64,000 nucleotides of DNA from a methanogenic archaeon mixed culture ISO4-G1. GTDB taxonomy: Archaea > Thermoplasmatota > Thermoplasmata > Methanomassiliicoccales > Methanomethylophilaceae. Location of the stretch: assembly GCA_001563305.1 (NCBI GenBank), contig CP013703.1, positions 248,001-312,000 on the forward strand, given 5' to 3'. Positions 41,475 to 50,505 of this stretch are shown here, piece by piece; the stretch's first letter is position 1, and the number at the start of each line of letters is the position of its first letter. The notes under the pieces were generated by a model. That model made no database searches, was not told where the DNA came from, and saw only the letters and a list, made by a program, of their open reading frames with translations. The position numbers and the translations under genes are program-made.

Positions 41475-42004
41475 GAATAACCATAAGCGGTCCTCCCGGA
41501 TCCGGGAAGTCGACCGCCTGCAGCAAGCTGTCGGAGAGACTGGGCCTAGAGTCCGTCATCTTCGGAAAGATATTCCGCCAGCTTGCTGCAGAAAAAAACC
41601 TTTCACTGGGTGAGCTCGGCGAGTTGGCCGAGAAGGACCCTTCTATCGACAAGATGATCGATTCCAGGATACTGGAGATTGCCAGGGCGAACGAGGATAT
41701 CATACTGGAATCGAGACTGTCAGCATACATGTGTGCCCGCAACGGCATACCAGCATTCAAGGTCTACATCGACGCAAGTCCGGAGGTCCGCATGGCCCGC
41801 ATCGGAGTGCGCGAGGGGGAGACGGTGGAGGAGGCATGTGCCAAGACCCTCGACCGTCAGAGGTCGGAGGCGAAGAGGTACAAGATGTACTACGACATAG
41901 ACATCGAGGACAAGAGCGTCTACGACTTCATCATAAACACCGATGACCTGGATCCAGATCAGGTCGTCGAGAAGATCATCGAGGCCGCGGGTGTGTCGAA
42001 TTGA
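41471..42004 (+). CDS. cmk: Cytidylate kinase, archaeal type
   Basis: This 177-residue P-loop kinase phosphorylates CMP and dCMP. The P-loop GPPGSGKST is at residues 7-15; the short length and DASPEVRMARIGVREGET near 102 fit the archaeal branch. In many euryarchaea eL34 and eL14 genes flank cmk; neither is present here. It overlaps EMC3 and cbf5 by ATGA and TTGA, so it is translationally coupled to both. Confidence 0.94.
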   Translation: MRITISGPPGSGKSTACSKLSERLGLESVIFGKIFRQLAAEKNLSLGELGELAEKDPSIDKMIDSRILEIARANEDIILESRLSAYMCARNGIPAFKVYIDASPEVRMARIGVREGETVEEACAKTLDRQRSEAKRYKMYYDIDIEDKSVYDFIINTDDLDPDQVVEKIIEAAGVSN

Positions 42005-42999
42005 TCGTCAAGGACCCTAACGCAATCCCTGACAAGTGGGGAAAGAGACCGTCCGACCGTTCGCTGGGCGAACTGCTGGAAGGCGGACTGATAATCCTGG
42101 ACAAACCGTCGGGCCCCACATCGCACCAGGCCACGGCATGGGTAAGGGATGCCCTCCACGCCGAGAGGGTCGGACACGGGGGAACTCTGGACCCCTACGT
42201 CAGCGGAGTCCTGCCGATAACCATCGGGAAGGCCACGCGCCTCACGGACATAGTCCTGTCCTCGGACAAGGAGTACATCTGTCTGATGAGGCTGCACGAC
42301 GACCGCTCCGAGAAGAGGATACGCGAGGTCATGTCGAGGTTCGTCGGCAAGATCTATCAGCTGCCCCCGGTAAGGTCATCGATCAAGCGTCAGCTCAGGA
42401 TCAGGACTATCAGGGAACTGGAGATCCTCGATATCAGGGGACGCGATGTCCTGTTCAGGATGTCATGCGATGCTGGCACATATGCGAGGACGCTCTGCGT
42501 GGACATCGGCGACGTGCTCGGATGCGGTGCGAACATGGTGGAGCTCAGGCGTTCCCGTTCCGGAAGGATGACCGAGCAGCGCGCGGTCACCCTGCAGGAC
42601 ATCAGGGACGCGTACGTGTTCTGGCAGCGCTACGGGCGCGAGGATTGGCTCAGGAGCATGATCATCCCCATGGAGGCCCTCGTGGAGCCCCTTCCGAAGA
42701 TCATTGTCAAGGCCACCGCGGTCGATGCGGTCTGCCACGGTGCGGACCTGAACATCTCCGGCATACACATGCTGGACGAGGACATCCGCAAGAACGCGCT
42801 CGTCGCCATGATGACTGCCAGGGGAGAGCTGATCGCCATAGGGAGGATGGCCATGTCGTCATCCAAGATCATGTCCACCACCAAGGGCAAGGCCGTCGAC
42901 ACGGAGCGCGTGTTCATGGATGAGGGGCACTACCCGCGCATGTGGCACTATTCCACCGACCTGGAGGAGCTGGCAGAGCCTCCCGAGTTCGTTGAATAA
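42001..42999 (+). CDS. cbf5: tRNA/rRNA pseudouridine synthase Cbf5 (TruB family)
   Basis: This 332-residue enzyme makes pseudouridine 55 in tRNA and is the catalytic subunit of H/ACA RNPs. The catalytic Asp lies in GGTLDPYVSGVLPI (near 60-73). The C-terminal PUA domain spans about 235-315 (PLPKIIVKATAVDAVCHGADL). The start is the TTG at 42001 overlapping the cmk stop; the first clear ATG is too far in, and the residues between match the family. It ends the superoperon with TAA. Confidence 0.94.
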   Translation: MIVKDPNAIPDKWGKRPSDRSLGELLEGGLIILDKPSGPTSHQATAWVRDALHAERVGHGGTLDPYVSGVLPITIGKATRLTDIVLSSDKEYICLMRLHDDRSEKRIREVMSRFVGKIYQLPPVRSSIKRQLRIRTIRELEILDIRGRDVLFRMSCDAGTYARTLCVDIGDVLGCGANMVELRRSRSGRMTEQRAVTLQDIRDAYVFWQRYGREDWLRSMIIPMEALVEPLPKIIVKATAVDAVCHGADLNISGIHMLDEDIRKNALVAMMTARGELIAIGRMAMSSSKIMSTTKGKAVDTERVFMDEGHYPRMWHYSTDLEELAEPPEFVE

Positions 43000-43037
43000 G
43001 CATTTATTCCTGCTTCCCGTTTACACTTCTGGTCGTC

Positions 43038-43376
43038 ATGTCGCTTTTCGAGAAGAGGACGCAGGTCTACGGTCCGGAGACAATGGTGGTAGGTGAATTC
43101 GATCCCACCGCCGACGGGCTGTACCGCAACATAGTGACCATAGCGCTGACGGTCAAGCCCAACCATGTCCTGTATGTGAAGGTCCAATCGGACAATCCTG
43201 TGGACATTGTGGTGGCCAGGGAGGACGGTTCGGCCGTTCAGCACAAGGACAGGCAGAAGGACATCCTGATGGGGCCGTATCCCACGGAGAAGCACAAGAG
43301 CATGGGTATCATCCTCGGAGTGTTCCGCGGGGACAAGGCGACCGTCACTGTAGAGGCTTGGACGGAGAGGAAATGA
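43038..43376 (+). CDS. Small soluble protein of unknown function, coupled to a membrane protein
   Basis: This 112-residue protein appears all-beta (TMVVGEFDPTADGLYRNIVTIALTVKP, YVKVQSDNPVDIVVARED, KATVTVEAW) and could be a small beta-sandwich. I do not recognise a family. GCATTTATTCC is centred about 28 nt before the ATG, so the mRNA is probably leaderless. Its stop overlaps the start of the next membrane-protein gene by ATGA, which ties the two together. Confidence 0.78.
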   Translation: MSLFEKRTQVYGPETMVVGEFDPTADGLYRNIVTIALTVKPNHVLYVKVQSDNPVDIVVAREDGSAVQHKDRQKDILMGPYPTEKHKSMGIILGVFRGDKATVTVEAWTERK

Positions 43377-44452
43377 AGACGAAGAAGAAGGTCTCGTTCG
43401 CTACCGGCAGGGAGCAGGTCAGCATGATGAAGACCATCGACAAGCGTACGGGAATCCTGTTCCTGGCACTGTTCGCCGCATCCCTCATCGTGTACTGGGT
43501 GCTGCTCAACTATTACGACTTCTCTGTTTACATGGGGCTGCCCGTGATGGCCATCCCGTTCGCCGTCATCGGACTGATATATTACGTCCTGAACAGGAGA
43601 TATTATGCGGTCATCGCGACGATAGCGATCTCCGCTGTGGCTTACTTCATAATGCCGACCAGCGTGCTGTTCATCATCTACCTGCTGATCTGCACCGAGG
43701 GTGTGGCCCAGATGACCGAGATCATCCAGAGGCAGGTGTTCTACGGTATTATCGCCTCCGTCGAGAGGGTGAACATCAAGAAGAAGATGAGCCTGAAGGA
43801 CAGGATAGTTGTGTTCTTCTTCAACATCCCGGTCGACCTGGACACCCGTAATCTCATGATAGACAGGAACGTCTCGAGGAACAAGCTCCCGTGGAGGGAC
43901 ATGTGCGATACGATACTGCTGGCACTGTTGTTCTGCATGTTCTTGTGGATATATGTCTTCCTCAACCCGTCGTTCTCCATCGGGACCTCCGGCGTGCCGA
44001 TATACACGTTCACCATCGTGCTCTATCTGTCGATGCTCGTGATGCCTTGGTCCATCTTCAACACGCTGGATGTGAGGATCGCGACGGAATATCGCGACTT
44101 CAAGCTGTACAGCGGTCTTATCGAGACCTTCAAGAGGATGTTCCTGCCGATTCTGGCGGCGATGCTGTTCCTGATCGCCGCGGTCAACTCGGGTCCGGAC
44201 GGCCTGTATTACGTGGGCATGTCCCTGGTGATGATCGTGGTCATGATCATCTTCACATCGGTGCTGTACTACACAAGCAACGAATCCGCGGTCGTCAACG
44301 ACATCCTGGACAGATGGCAGGGATTCCATCCCTCCGAGATCTACTCCGGTTACTCGGATTCCAAGTTCATGGACCTTGCGAACCTCCCGGGCACCCCCAA
44401 GAGGGATCCCAGGGATTGCTTCCAGCCCGAGCTCAGAGTTCGTAGCCGTTGA
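43373..44452 (+). CDS. Polytopic membrane protein of unknown function
   Basis: This 359-residue protein has about eight predicted transmembrane segments (about 28-45, 53-70, 75-110 as two, 185-205, 215-240, 260-285 and 295-315) and a cytoplasmic-type basic loop near 120-165 (VERVNIKKKMSLKDR). The C-terminal 45 residues are soluble. No family is recognised and no catalytic motif stands out. ATG 43373 overlaps the 43038 gene. Its last 20 bp overlap the convergent gene ending at 44433. Confidence 0.8.
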   Translation: MKTKKKVSFATGREQVSMMKTIDKRTGILFLALFAASLIVYWVLLNYYDFSVYMGLPVMAIPFAVIGLIYYVLNRRYYAVIATIAISAVAYFIMPTSVLFIIYLLICTEGVAQMTEIIQRQVFYGIIASVERVNIKKKMSLKDRIVVFFFNIPVDLDTRNLMIDRNVSRNKLPWRDMCDTILLALLFCMFLWIYVFLNPSFSIGTSGVPIYTFTIVLYLSMLVMPWSIFNTLDVRIATEYRDFKLYSGLIETFKRMFLPILAAMLFLIAAVNSGPDGLYYVGMSLVMIVVMIIFTSVLYYTSNESAVVNDILDRWQGFHPSEIYSGYSDSKFMDLANLPGTPKRDPRDCFQPELRVRSR

Positions 44453-44876
44453 AGTTCTTGTTCATCTGGCCGGGTGCGTTCAGAGAATTGATGATGGGCA
44501 GGAAGACCTGTCCCGACGACATCCCAGGGGTCTTGTTGAGACCGATGATCTCCGGTTCGTGGTAGTTGGTGATGATGACCTGGTACTTCTGCCTGGTCCC
44601 CTCGACTTCGATGACCGGGATGTCGATCGACTTGAGCGTGTCCAGGACGCAGTCCGCCATGTTCTGGATTTGCTCCGGGGTGATCTTGTCGTCCAGCCTG
44701 ATGAAGAATGTGTGCTCCTCGGTTTGGGAGTTGAACATGTACTCGACCTCGGACTCGGAGAGGATCTGCTTGAATTCCTTCCCCTTCTCGTCGTCGGCGG
44801 CGAGTTCGGTCATACGCTCTTTCCAGGTGTAAGGGATGTCGATGTAGATCGCTTCCTTACCGAGAATCTTCCACAT
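44433..44876 (-). CDS. Conserved protein of unknown function
   Basis: This 147-residue soluble protein begins MWKILGKEAIYIDIPYTWKERM and has alternating helices and strands (SEVEYMFNSQTEEHTFFIRLDD, KYQVIITNYHEPEIIGL). I recognise no family. ATG 44876 is chosen over longer in-frame starts up to 45005 because a minus-strand TATA box (ATTTTATA, about 44900-44907) is centred 27 nt upstream, implying a leaderless message, and the longer form would run into trpS. The end overlaps the 43373 gene by 20 bp. Confidence 0.75.
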   Translation of the reverse strand: MWKILGKEAIYIDIPYTWKERMTELAADDEKGKEFKQILSESEVEYMFNSQTEEHTFFIRLDDKITPEQIQNMADCVLDTLKSIDIPVIEVEGTRQKYQVIITNYHEPEIIGLNKTPGMSSGQVFLPIINSLNAPGQMNKNFNGYEL

Positions 44877-44958
44877 GTCTGCTGGAATCGCCACCTCCCT
44901 ATAAAATGTTCTGCGCCCGCGTGCGCCTTTATTAATAAGGACGCGATAACGTGTCCTT

Positions 44959-46080
44959 ATGCCAGAGGAATTCACGGTCACCCCATGGGAGGTCAAGGGC
45001 GACATCGACTACGATGAGCTCATGCGCAAGTTCGGTACGACCCCCATAGACGACGCCCTCCTGAAGAGATTGGCGGGATACGGTGAGCTGCACCCGATGC
45101 TCAAGCGCGGGATATTCTACACTCACAGGGATCTGGCATGGCTGCTCGACGAGTACGATAAGGGCAACAGGTTCGTCATCTACACAGGTAGGGGGCCCTC
45201 CGGGAACACCCATCTGGGCCATATCATGCCCTGGATGTTCAACAAGTGGATGCAGGACACGTTCGGCGTGGACATGATCTTCCAGATGACCAACGACGAG
45301 AAGTTCCTCTTCAAGGACCTCTCTCTGGACGACACCACGAACATGGCGTACCAGAACGCGCTGGACTTCATCGCCCTGGGATTCGATCCCAAGAAGACCA
45401 GGATCCTCCTCAACACCAAGAACGTCGACAAGCTGTACCCGCTGGCGCTGAGTGTGGCCAAGAAGACCACGTTCTCCACCGCCAAGGCGGTCTTCGGATT
45501 CGACAACTCGACGAACATAGGTTCGATATTCATAACGGCGATGCAGTCCGCCCCCGCGTTCCTCCCGTCCGTGGAGGCCGGCAGGCAGGTACCCGTCGTG
45601 ATCCCGTGCGGGATCGACCAGGACCCCCACTTCAGGGTCACCAGGGATGTGGCGCCCGGACTCAACTTCCCCAAGCCGGCATCTATCTACTGCAAGATGA
45701 TGCCCGGGCTGTCCGGAGGGGACAAGATGTCCTCGTCCGATGAGAACGCCACGATATACACCACCGACACCGCCAAGCAGGTGAAGAAGAAGGTCGGAAG
45801 GGCCTTCACCGGCGGATGCGTCTCGGTGGAGGAGCAGAGGGAGAAGGGAGGCAATCCCGAGGTCTGCTCCGTCTTCAAGTACAACTATTTCATGTTCGAG
45901 CACAGCGACGACGAGATCAACGAGATGGCCCGCAAGTGCCGCAGCGGAGAGATCCTCTGCGGAGAATGCAAGATGTGCCTCACGGAGAAGATTAACGTCT
46001 TCCTCGAACAGCATCAGGACAAGAGAGAGAAGGCCAAGGACGTCATAGCGGATATGGCGTACGACGGATTTGAATGGTGA
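44959..46080 (+). CDS. trpS: Tryptophanyl-tRNA synthetase, archaeal/eukaryotic type
   Basis: This 373-residue class I synthetase has the HIGH-like GNTHLGHIMP (near 81-90) and KMSSS in GGDKMSSSDEN (near 255). The length and N-terminal extension match archaeal and eukaryotic TrpRS rather than the shorter bacterial form. TTTATTAATAAG about 25 nt upstream of the ATG indicates a leaderless mRNA. pheS begins 5 nt after the stop, so the two synthetases share a transcript. Confidence 0.96.
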   Translation: MPEEFTVTPWEVKGDIDYDELMRKFGTTPIDDALLKRLAGYGELHPMLKRGIFYTHRDLAWLLDEYDKGNRFVIYTGRGPSGNTHLGHIMPWMFNKWMQDTFGVDMIFQMTNDEKFLFKDLSLDDTTNMAYQNALDFIALGFDPKKTRILLNTKNVDKLYPLALSVAKKTTFSTAKAVFGFDNSTNIGSIFITAMQSAPAFLPSVEAGRQVPVVIPCGIDQDPHFRVTRDVAPGLNFPKPASIYCKMMPGLSGGDKMSSSDENATIYTTDTAKQVKKKVGRAFTGGCVSVEEQREKGGNPEVCSVFKYNYFMFEHSDDEINEMARKCRSGEILCGECKMCLTEKINVFLEQHQDKREKAKDVIADMAYDGFEW

Positions 46081-46085
46081 TCCCC

Positions 46086-47603
46086 ATGGTAAGCGCAGAG
46101 ATTCTGGAAGGATTGAGCTACAACGAGAAGAAACTGCTCCTGGCACTTGAGTCCAGGGGAGGGACCGCATCGCCTGCGGACCTGATCTCGGGAGGCAGCT
46201 TCGCCCTCGAAGTGGAGATCATGGGGGCCGCATCATGGCTCGAGTCCAAGGGCATGGCCGGCATCAAGGAGCAGGTCGAGAAGTTCGTCACACTGGAGGA
46301 CGAGAGCGTCGTCACGGAAGGACTTCCCGAGAGGATCGCCATCACCAAGATCGACGCCAATGGCGGAAGGATCGACATGGACGAGCTCGCCGCCGAGATG
46401 CCCGGCATGGACAAGATCGCGGTCGGATGGCTGAAGAGGAAGGCCCTTGCCGACATCGTCGCCGAGGGCGACAGGAAGTTCCTCGTCCTGACGGACAAGG
46501 GAAAGGCCACGCTCGGACAGGAGATGCCCGACGAGGCGTTCCTCAAGAGGCTCAAGGAGAACCCGGTCCCCGACGCGGAGGCCGACAAGAACCTCGTCAA
46601 GGACCTCAAGGGAAGGAAGGGCGTCATCGGAGAGAAGGTCGTCACATCTAGGACCATCACGCTCACGGACCTCGGAAGGGAGGTCGCCGGTTCCGGACTG
46701 GAGCTTAAGCCCCAGGTCACTGACATCACGGACCGTCTCATACAGTCCGGCGAGTGGAAGGATGTCGAGATCAGGAAGTACGACATCCAGACGTTCGCGC
46801 CCGCTATCACACCGGCAAAGAAGCACCCCCTGTCCAGGCTCGGATCCGACATCAGGAGGATGTTCACCGACATGGGATTCACGGAGATGTCCTCCGAGTA
46901 CGTCCAGCCGTCGTTCTGGAATCTGGATGTGCTCTTCACGCCCCAGGACCACCCCGCAAGGGACCTTCAGGACACATTCTATCTGGAGAACCCGAGGACG
47001 ATCCACATCGACGACGAGGAGCTGGTGGAGAAGGTCAGGAACATCCACGAGAACGGAGGGGACACGGAGTCCACCGGATGGGGCGGCAAATGGTCGAGGG
47101 AGATGGCGGAATCCGCTCTCCTCAGGACCCACAGCACCGTCACCAGCATCAGGTACATCGCCGCCCACCCCGACGCGCCCCAGAAGGCGTTCTCGATCTC
47201 GAGGATATTCAGGAACGAGTCCATCGACGCCACACATCTTCCCGAGTTCACCCAGATCGAGGGTATCGTCATCGACGAGAACGCCGATTTCGACATGCTC
47301 ATCTCCATGATCAAGGAGTTCTATTCCAGGATGGGATTCGATCAGATCCGCATCCGTCCCGCATACTTCCCGTACACCGAGCCGTCCCTGGAGATCGAGG
47401 TCTTCTTTAACGGCAAGTGGATGGAGCTGGGAGGGGCCGGTATGTTCAGGCCCGAGGTCCTAGCGCCGTTCGGCGTGAAGACCCCCGTCCTGGCATGGGG
47501 ATTCGGTTTCGAGAGGCTCGCCATGCTCAAGTGGAACATCAAGGACATCAGGGACCTCTACATCTCGGACATCGACAGCCTCAAGAGGAACACGGTCTTC
47601 TGA
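46086..47603 (+). CDS. pheS: Phenylalanyl-tRNA synthetase alpha subunit
   Basis: This 505-residue class II catalytic subunit has N-terminal winged-helix modules (about 1-180), the catalytic-domain HPARDLQDTFY near 280, motif 2 RTHSTVTSIRYI near 340 and motif 3 WGFGFERLAML near 475. ATG 46086 has GGTGA 5 nt upstream; the ATG at 46074 and GTG at 46077 overlap trpS. The beta subunit gene is not in the window, so pheS and pheT are unlinked here. Its end overlaps the convergent regulator by 23 bp. Confidence 0.95.
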   Translation: MVSAEILEGLSYNEKKLLLALESRGGTASPADLISGGSFALEVEIMGAASWLESKGMAGIKEQVEKFVTLEDESVVTEGLPERIAITKIDANGGRIDMDELAAEMPGMDKIAVGWLKRKALADIVAEGDRKFLVLTDKGKATLGQEMPDEAFLKRLKENPVPDAEADKNLVKDLKGRKGVIGEKVVTSRTITLTDLGREVAGSGLELKPQVTDITDRLIQSGEWKDVEIRKYDIQTFAPAITPAKKHPLSRLGSDIRRMFTDMGFTEMSSEYVQPSFWNLDVLFTPQDHPARDLQDTFYLENPRTIHIDDEELVEKVRNIHENGGDTESTGWGGKWSREMAESALLRTHSTVTSIRYIAAHPDAPQKAFSISRIFRNESIDATHLPEFTQIEGIVIDENADFDMLISMIKEFYSRMGFDQIRIRPAYFPYTEPSLEIEVFFNGKWMELGGAGMFRPEVLAPFGVKTPVLAWGFGFERLAMLKWNIKDIRDLYISDIDSLKRNTVF

Positions 47604-48786
47604 GCCAGTCCATCATCAGGTCCAGTTCGGTGCGCCTGCGTTCATTCCTGCACAGCGACAGCGCCGTGTTCACGAGCATAGCCGCCCTGTTCCTGCGATG
47701 CTCCGCGATCTCGCAGAGCGCCTCGCAGCGGAGGAGTTCATCCAGTCTGAAAAGGCAGCCCGATTCAAGCATGTGCTTCCTTGTCTCCTCGAGGCACGCC
47801 TCGGCATCGGAGATTCTGCCGTTCCTGAGAAGCGACATCCCCAATGCGATTCCGGTATCCCTGTCGCCATTCCGTCCGCACATTGCAAGTGCCAGAGCAT
47901 CCTTTTTGTTCCCCTTCATCAGCAGGATCTCCGACCTTGCGGAGTTCCCCAGTTCAGGGTCAGTCCCGGAGACGGAATCCGCCAGGACGTATGCGGATTC
48001 GAGGTCGTGGACGTCAAGGGCCATGCGGACGGCGATGCGGGATATGTCCGGATCCGGGTGCCTCATCGCCAGTGTCATCACGGCATCGAACAGCTTCTCG
48101 TCGCAGCAGTCCATGACCTCGTACCTCATGGACCTGATGATCATCATCGCCTCCCTGTCCCTCTCCGCCCCGATGAGGTGGATAAGCTTCTTCGTGAAGG
48201 GTCTGTCGTGATCGATGCACCAATCCGCCGCCTTACTGTGCCAGTGCTTCAGATCGTCAGGGGTTCCCTTATCGAGAAAGGCCTGACGGATGCTGTCCTT
48301 GATGTAGGCCTTGCCGTCCCGCGTGAAACGGATCAGCTGCATATTGTCGGGGAGGTCCTGACGGGCCACATCCTCGTCCAATACGCACAGGAGACCGTAA
48401 TAGTCCGTCTGCCCGTCAGTCAATCGCTTGATGTCCTCGAAGGTGCGGTCGTTGACCGTGAGGTCCATCTCCGCCAGGTTCACGCCCATATCCATGTATG
48501 CGTGCTCCAACTCCAGATACCTGTTCCTCCCCAGTTCCGTGATAACGTATATCTTCCTCTTCATCGGCCTGGTCCCGCCCTTGACGGTCGCGCTGCCTTC
48601 GATGATGTACTTGCTGTCCAGCAGCTTCTTGATGAGGATGCTGGCGTGCGAGCGTGAAATCCCGACGCTCATGCCGATCCCGTCCTGGGTGAGCTCGTAC
48701 GGTGCGCCGTGCTGGATGTCGTATCTGATGTATCTGTACCTGTAGAGGTGCGCAAGCACCCTGTCCATGAGTGAAACGCTTTGCAT
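47581..48786 (-). CDS. Winged-helix regulator with helical-repeat C-terminus
   Basis: This 401-residue protein has an N-terminal winged helix (about 15-85; LTQDGIGMSVGISRSHASILIKKLLDSKYI) and a long C-terminal array of helix pairs (about 210-390) resembling TPR or HEAT repeats. Such a layout suggests a regulator whose repeat domain senses a partner. ATG 48786 is favoured because the minus-strand TATA-like ATTATAT (48811-48817) is centred 27 nt upstream; in-frame GTG 48801 and TTG 48807 are alternatives. I cannot name a regulon. Confidence 0.78.
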   Translation of the reverse strand: MQSVSLMDRVLAHLYRYRYIRYDIQHGAPYELTQDGIGMSVGISRSHASILIKKLLDSKYIIEGSATVKGGTRPMKRKIYVITELGRNRYLELEHAYMDMGVNLAEMDLTVNDRTFEDIKRLTDGQTDYYGLLCVLDEDVARQDLPDNMQLIRFTRDGKAYIKDSIRQAFLDKGTPDDLKHWHSKAADWCIDHDRPFTKKLIHLIGAERDREAMMIIRSMRYEVMDCCDEKLFDAVMTLAMRHPDPDISRIAVRMALDVHDLESAYVLADSVSGTDPELGNSARSEILLMKGNKKDALALAMCGRNGDRDTGIALGMSLLRNGRISDAEACLEETRKHMLESGCLFRLDELLRCEALCEIAEHRRNRAAMLVNTALSLCRNERRRTELDLMMDWLRRPCSS

Positions 48787-48875
48787 GAGGAGATTACTCA
48801 CGTTCAAACAATATAATCGTCGTACCCGCTCTCTAGGGATTAAAAAACTTAAACAGGGGATGTATTGGGAGGGGT

Positions 48876-49718
48876 ATGTCCCGCCTACTGGTGTGCAGCG
48901 AACCCGATCTTCCCTCCGTTAACATGAGGGAGTTCCTTCTCGGTTTCGACGATTGGGAGGAGTTCGGCGGCGACGGCCGGAACACCTATCTCCGCTGCGG
49001 GGACACGGTCATGGTGAACATCCCCGACCTGCACATCTACCACGAGGACCTGGACAAGGAGGTCGAGGCCTTCGGTGTGAAGATTGACGACATAATCGTC
49101 ATGTCGAAGCATTCGGCGGCCAGCGGAAGACCCGCCCTGACGGCGCATCCCATCGGCAACTACCATGAGAACCAGTACGGAGGAAGGGCGGAATCCCTCG
49201 TCAAGGCGAGTCCCGCCCTCATGTCGGAGGCCCTCAGGCTGATCGTCGGGAAGAACGACATGCCGGAGACGCAGACATGCTTCGAGGTGACCCACCACGG
49301 TCCGTGGATGGAGAAGCCCACGTTTTTCATAGAGGTCGGAAGCGAGCAATCGCAGTGGGAGAACAAACACGCCGCAGAGATACTGGCACATGTGATCAGG
49401 GATCTCGATCCGCATCCCGAGTACCCCGTTGCGATCGGGGTCGGCGGAGGCCATTACGCCCCCAGGTTCTCGGAGGTGGCGCTCAAGTTCAAGGTCAATT
49501 TCGGCCACATGCTCCCCAATTATCAGATGGAGGGCCGCGACGACGAGGACATCGTCAGGATGATCAGGCTGGCGAGCGAGGCTACGGGTACGAAGCTGGC
49601 GTACCTTCACCGCAAGTCGATGAAGAAGCCGGAGGAGAGGAGGATATCCTCCCTCATAGAATCCGCCGGTCTCGAGCAGATCTCATCCAGCGATCTGGAG
49701 CCGTTCAGTGGGAATTGA
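48876..49718 (+). CDS. dtdA: D-aminoacyl-tRNA deacylase, archaeal/plant type
   Basis: This 280-residue enzyme removes D-amino acids from tRNA and is unrelated to bacterial Dtd. Conserved blocks are VMSKHSAASGRPALTAHPIGN (near 71-91), CFEVTHHGPWMEKPTFFIEVGS (near 130-151) and GVGGGHYAPRF (near 189-199), the GEK1-type metal site. GGAGGGG lies close upstream of the ATG. Its last 14 bp overlap the convergent pyrH. Confidence 0.93.
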   Translation: MSRLLVCSEPDLPSVNMREFLLGFDDWEEFGGDGRNTYLRCGDTVMVNIPDLHIYHEDLDKEVEAFGVKIDDIIVMSKHSAASGRPALTAHPIGNYHENQYGGRAESLVKASPALMSEALRLIVGKNDMPETQTCFEVTHHGPWMEKPTFFIEVGSEQSQWENKHAAEILAHVIRDLDPHPEYPVAIGVGGGHYAPRFSEVALKFKVNFGHMLPNYQMEGRDDEDIVRMIRLASEATGTKLAYLHRKSMKKPEERRISSLIESAGLEQISSSDLEPFSGN

Positions 49719-50385
49719 CGGTCGTTCCCTTGATGGGCTTCCCGAGGATGGCGTTCCTGAGCTCTTCCAGGTTCCTTCCGTCTATTATCAGGATGTCCAT
49801 CTTGTTCTCCTTGGCCAGTTTCACGCCCAGAGGGTCGAAGACGCTGGATTTGGAGGCCCCGTGCTCCTTGTAGACGATGTCGGCGAGTTCGTCGATGGTC
49901 ATCGATGTGATCCTCTTCGCATCGGGGTTCTTGCGGGGGTCGTCGGTGTAGACCGCGTCGACGGCGGTGCCGTTCACGATCCTGTCCGCCTTCATGGCCG
50001 CTGCCACCATGGACGATACCGCATCGGTGGTGTGACCGGGGACCGTTCCGCCCATTACGGCGATCTTTCCCGGTGCCGAAGCCTTGGCGGTCTCGAGGAC
50101 ATCGTCGGTCACCGTGTCGGGCATATCCCCAAGTGCCAGACTGAGCAACTGTGCGTTCATCCTCGTGGCGGCGATCCCCAGGATGTCCTGAGCGTACGTG
50201 TCCCCTCCGAGGTCCCTCGCGATGCCGGCATAATACCTGGCTGTCTTCCCGCCTCCGCAGACGACCGCGATCTGGACCTCCTTCGATACCTCCTTGAGCA
50301 TTTCAGCAAGCTTGCGGATGAACTCCGCATCGTTCTCTCCGGGCACGAGGATGGAACCTCCGATCGACACGACTACCTTATCCAT
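49705..50385 (-). CDS. pyrH: Uridylate kinase, archaeal type
   Basis: This 226-residue amino-acid-kinase-fold enzyme phosphorylates UMP for pyrimidine nucleotide synthesis. The N-terminal VVVSIGGSILVPG, VVCGGGKTARYYAG (near 46-59) and AVYTDDPRKNPDAK (near 156-169) are typical. ATG 50385 gives the kinase fold at once; a longer reading from 50418 is rejected. It is transcribed divergently from prf1. Confidence 0.94.
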   Translation of the reverse strand: MDKVVVSIGGSILVPGENDAEFIRKLAEMLKEVSKEVQIAVVCGGGKTARYYAGIARDLGGDTYAQDILGIAATRMNAQLLSLALGDMPDTVTDDVLETAKASAPGKIAVMGGTVPGHTTDAVSSMVAAAMKADRIVNGTAVDAVYTDDPRKNPDAKRITSMTIDELADIVYKEHGASKSSVFDPLGVKLAKENKMDILIIDGRNLEELRNAILGKPIKGTTVNSH

Positions 50386-50505
50386 TGGATTACCGGAGGA
50401 CGGTATGATCTGGACCAATATGAATGTTTACGGGACGGTCGCGCCAGCCCGCGGGCGCGCACAACCTTTTTATTATAAAGGCCGATGGGTGGCGCAGGTG
50501 GACCT

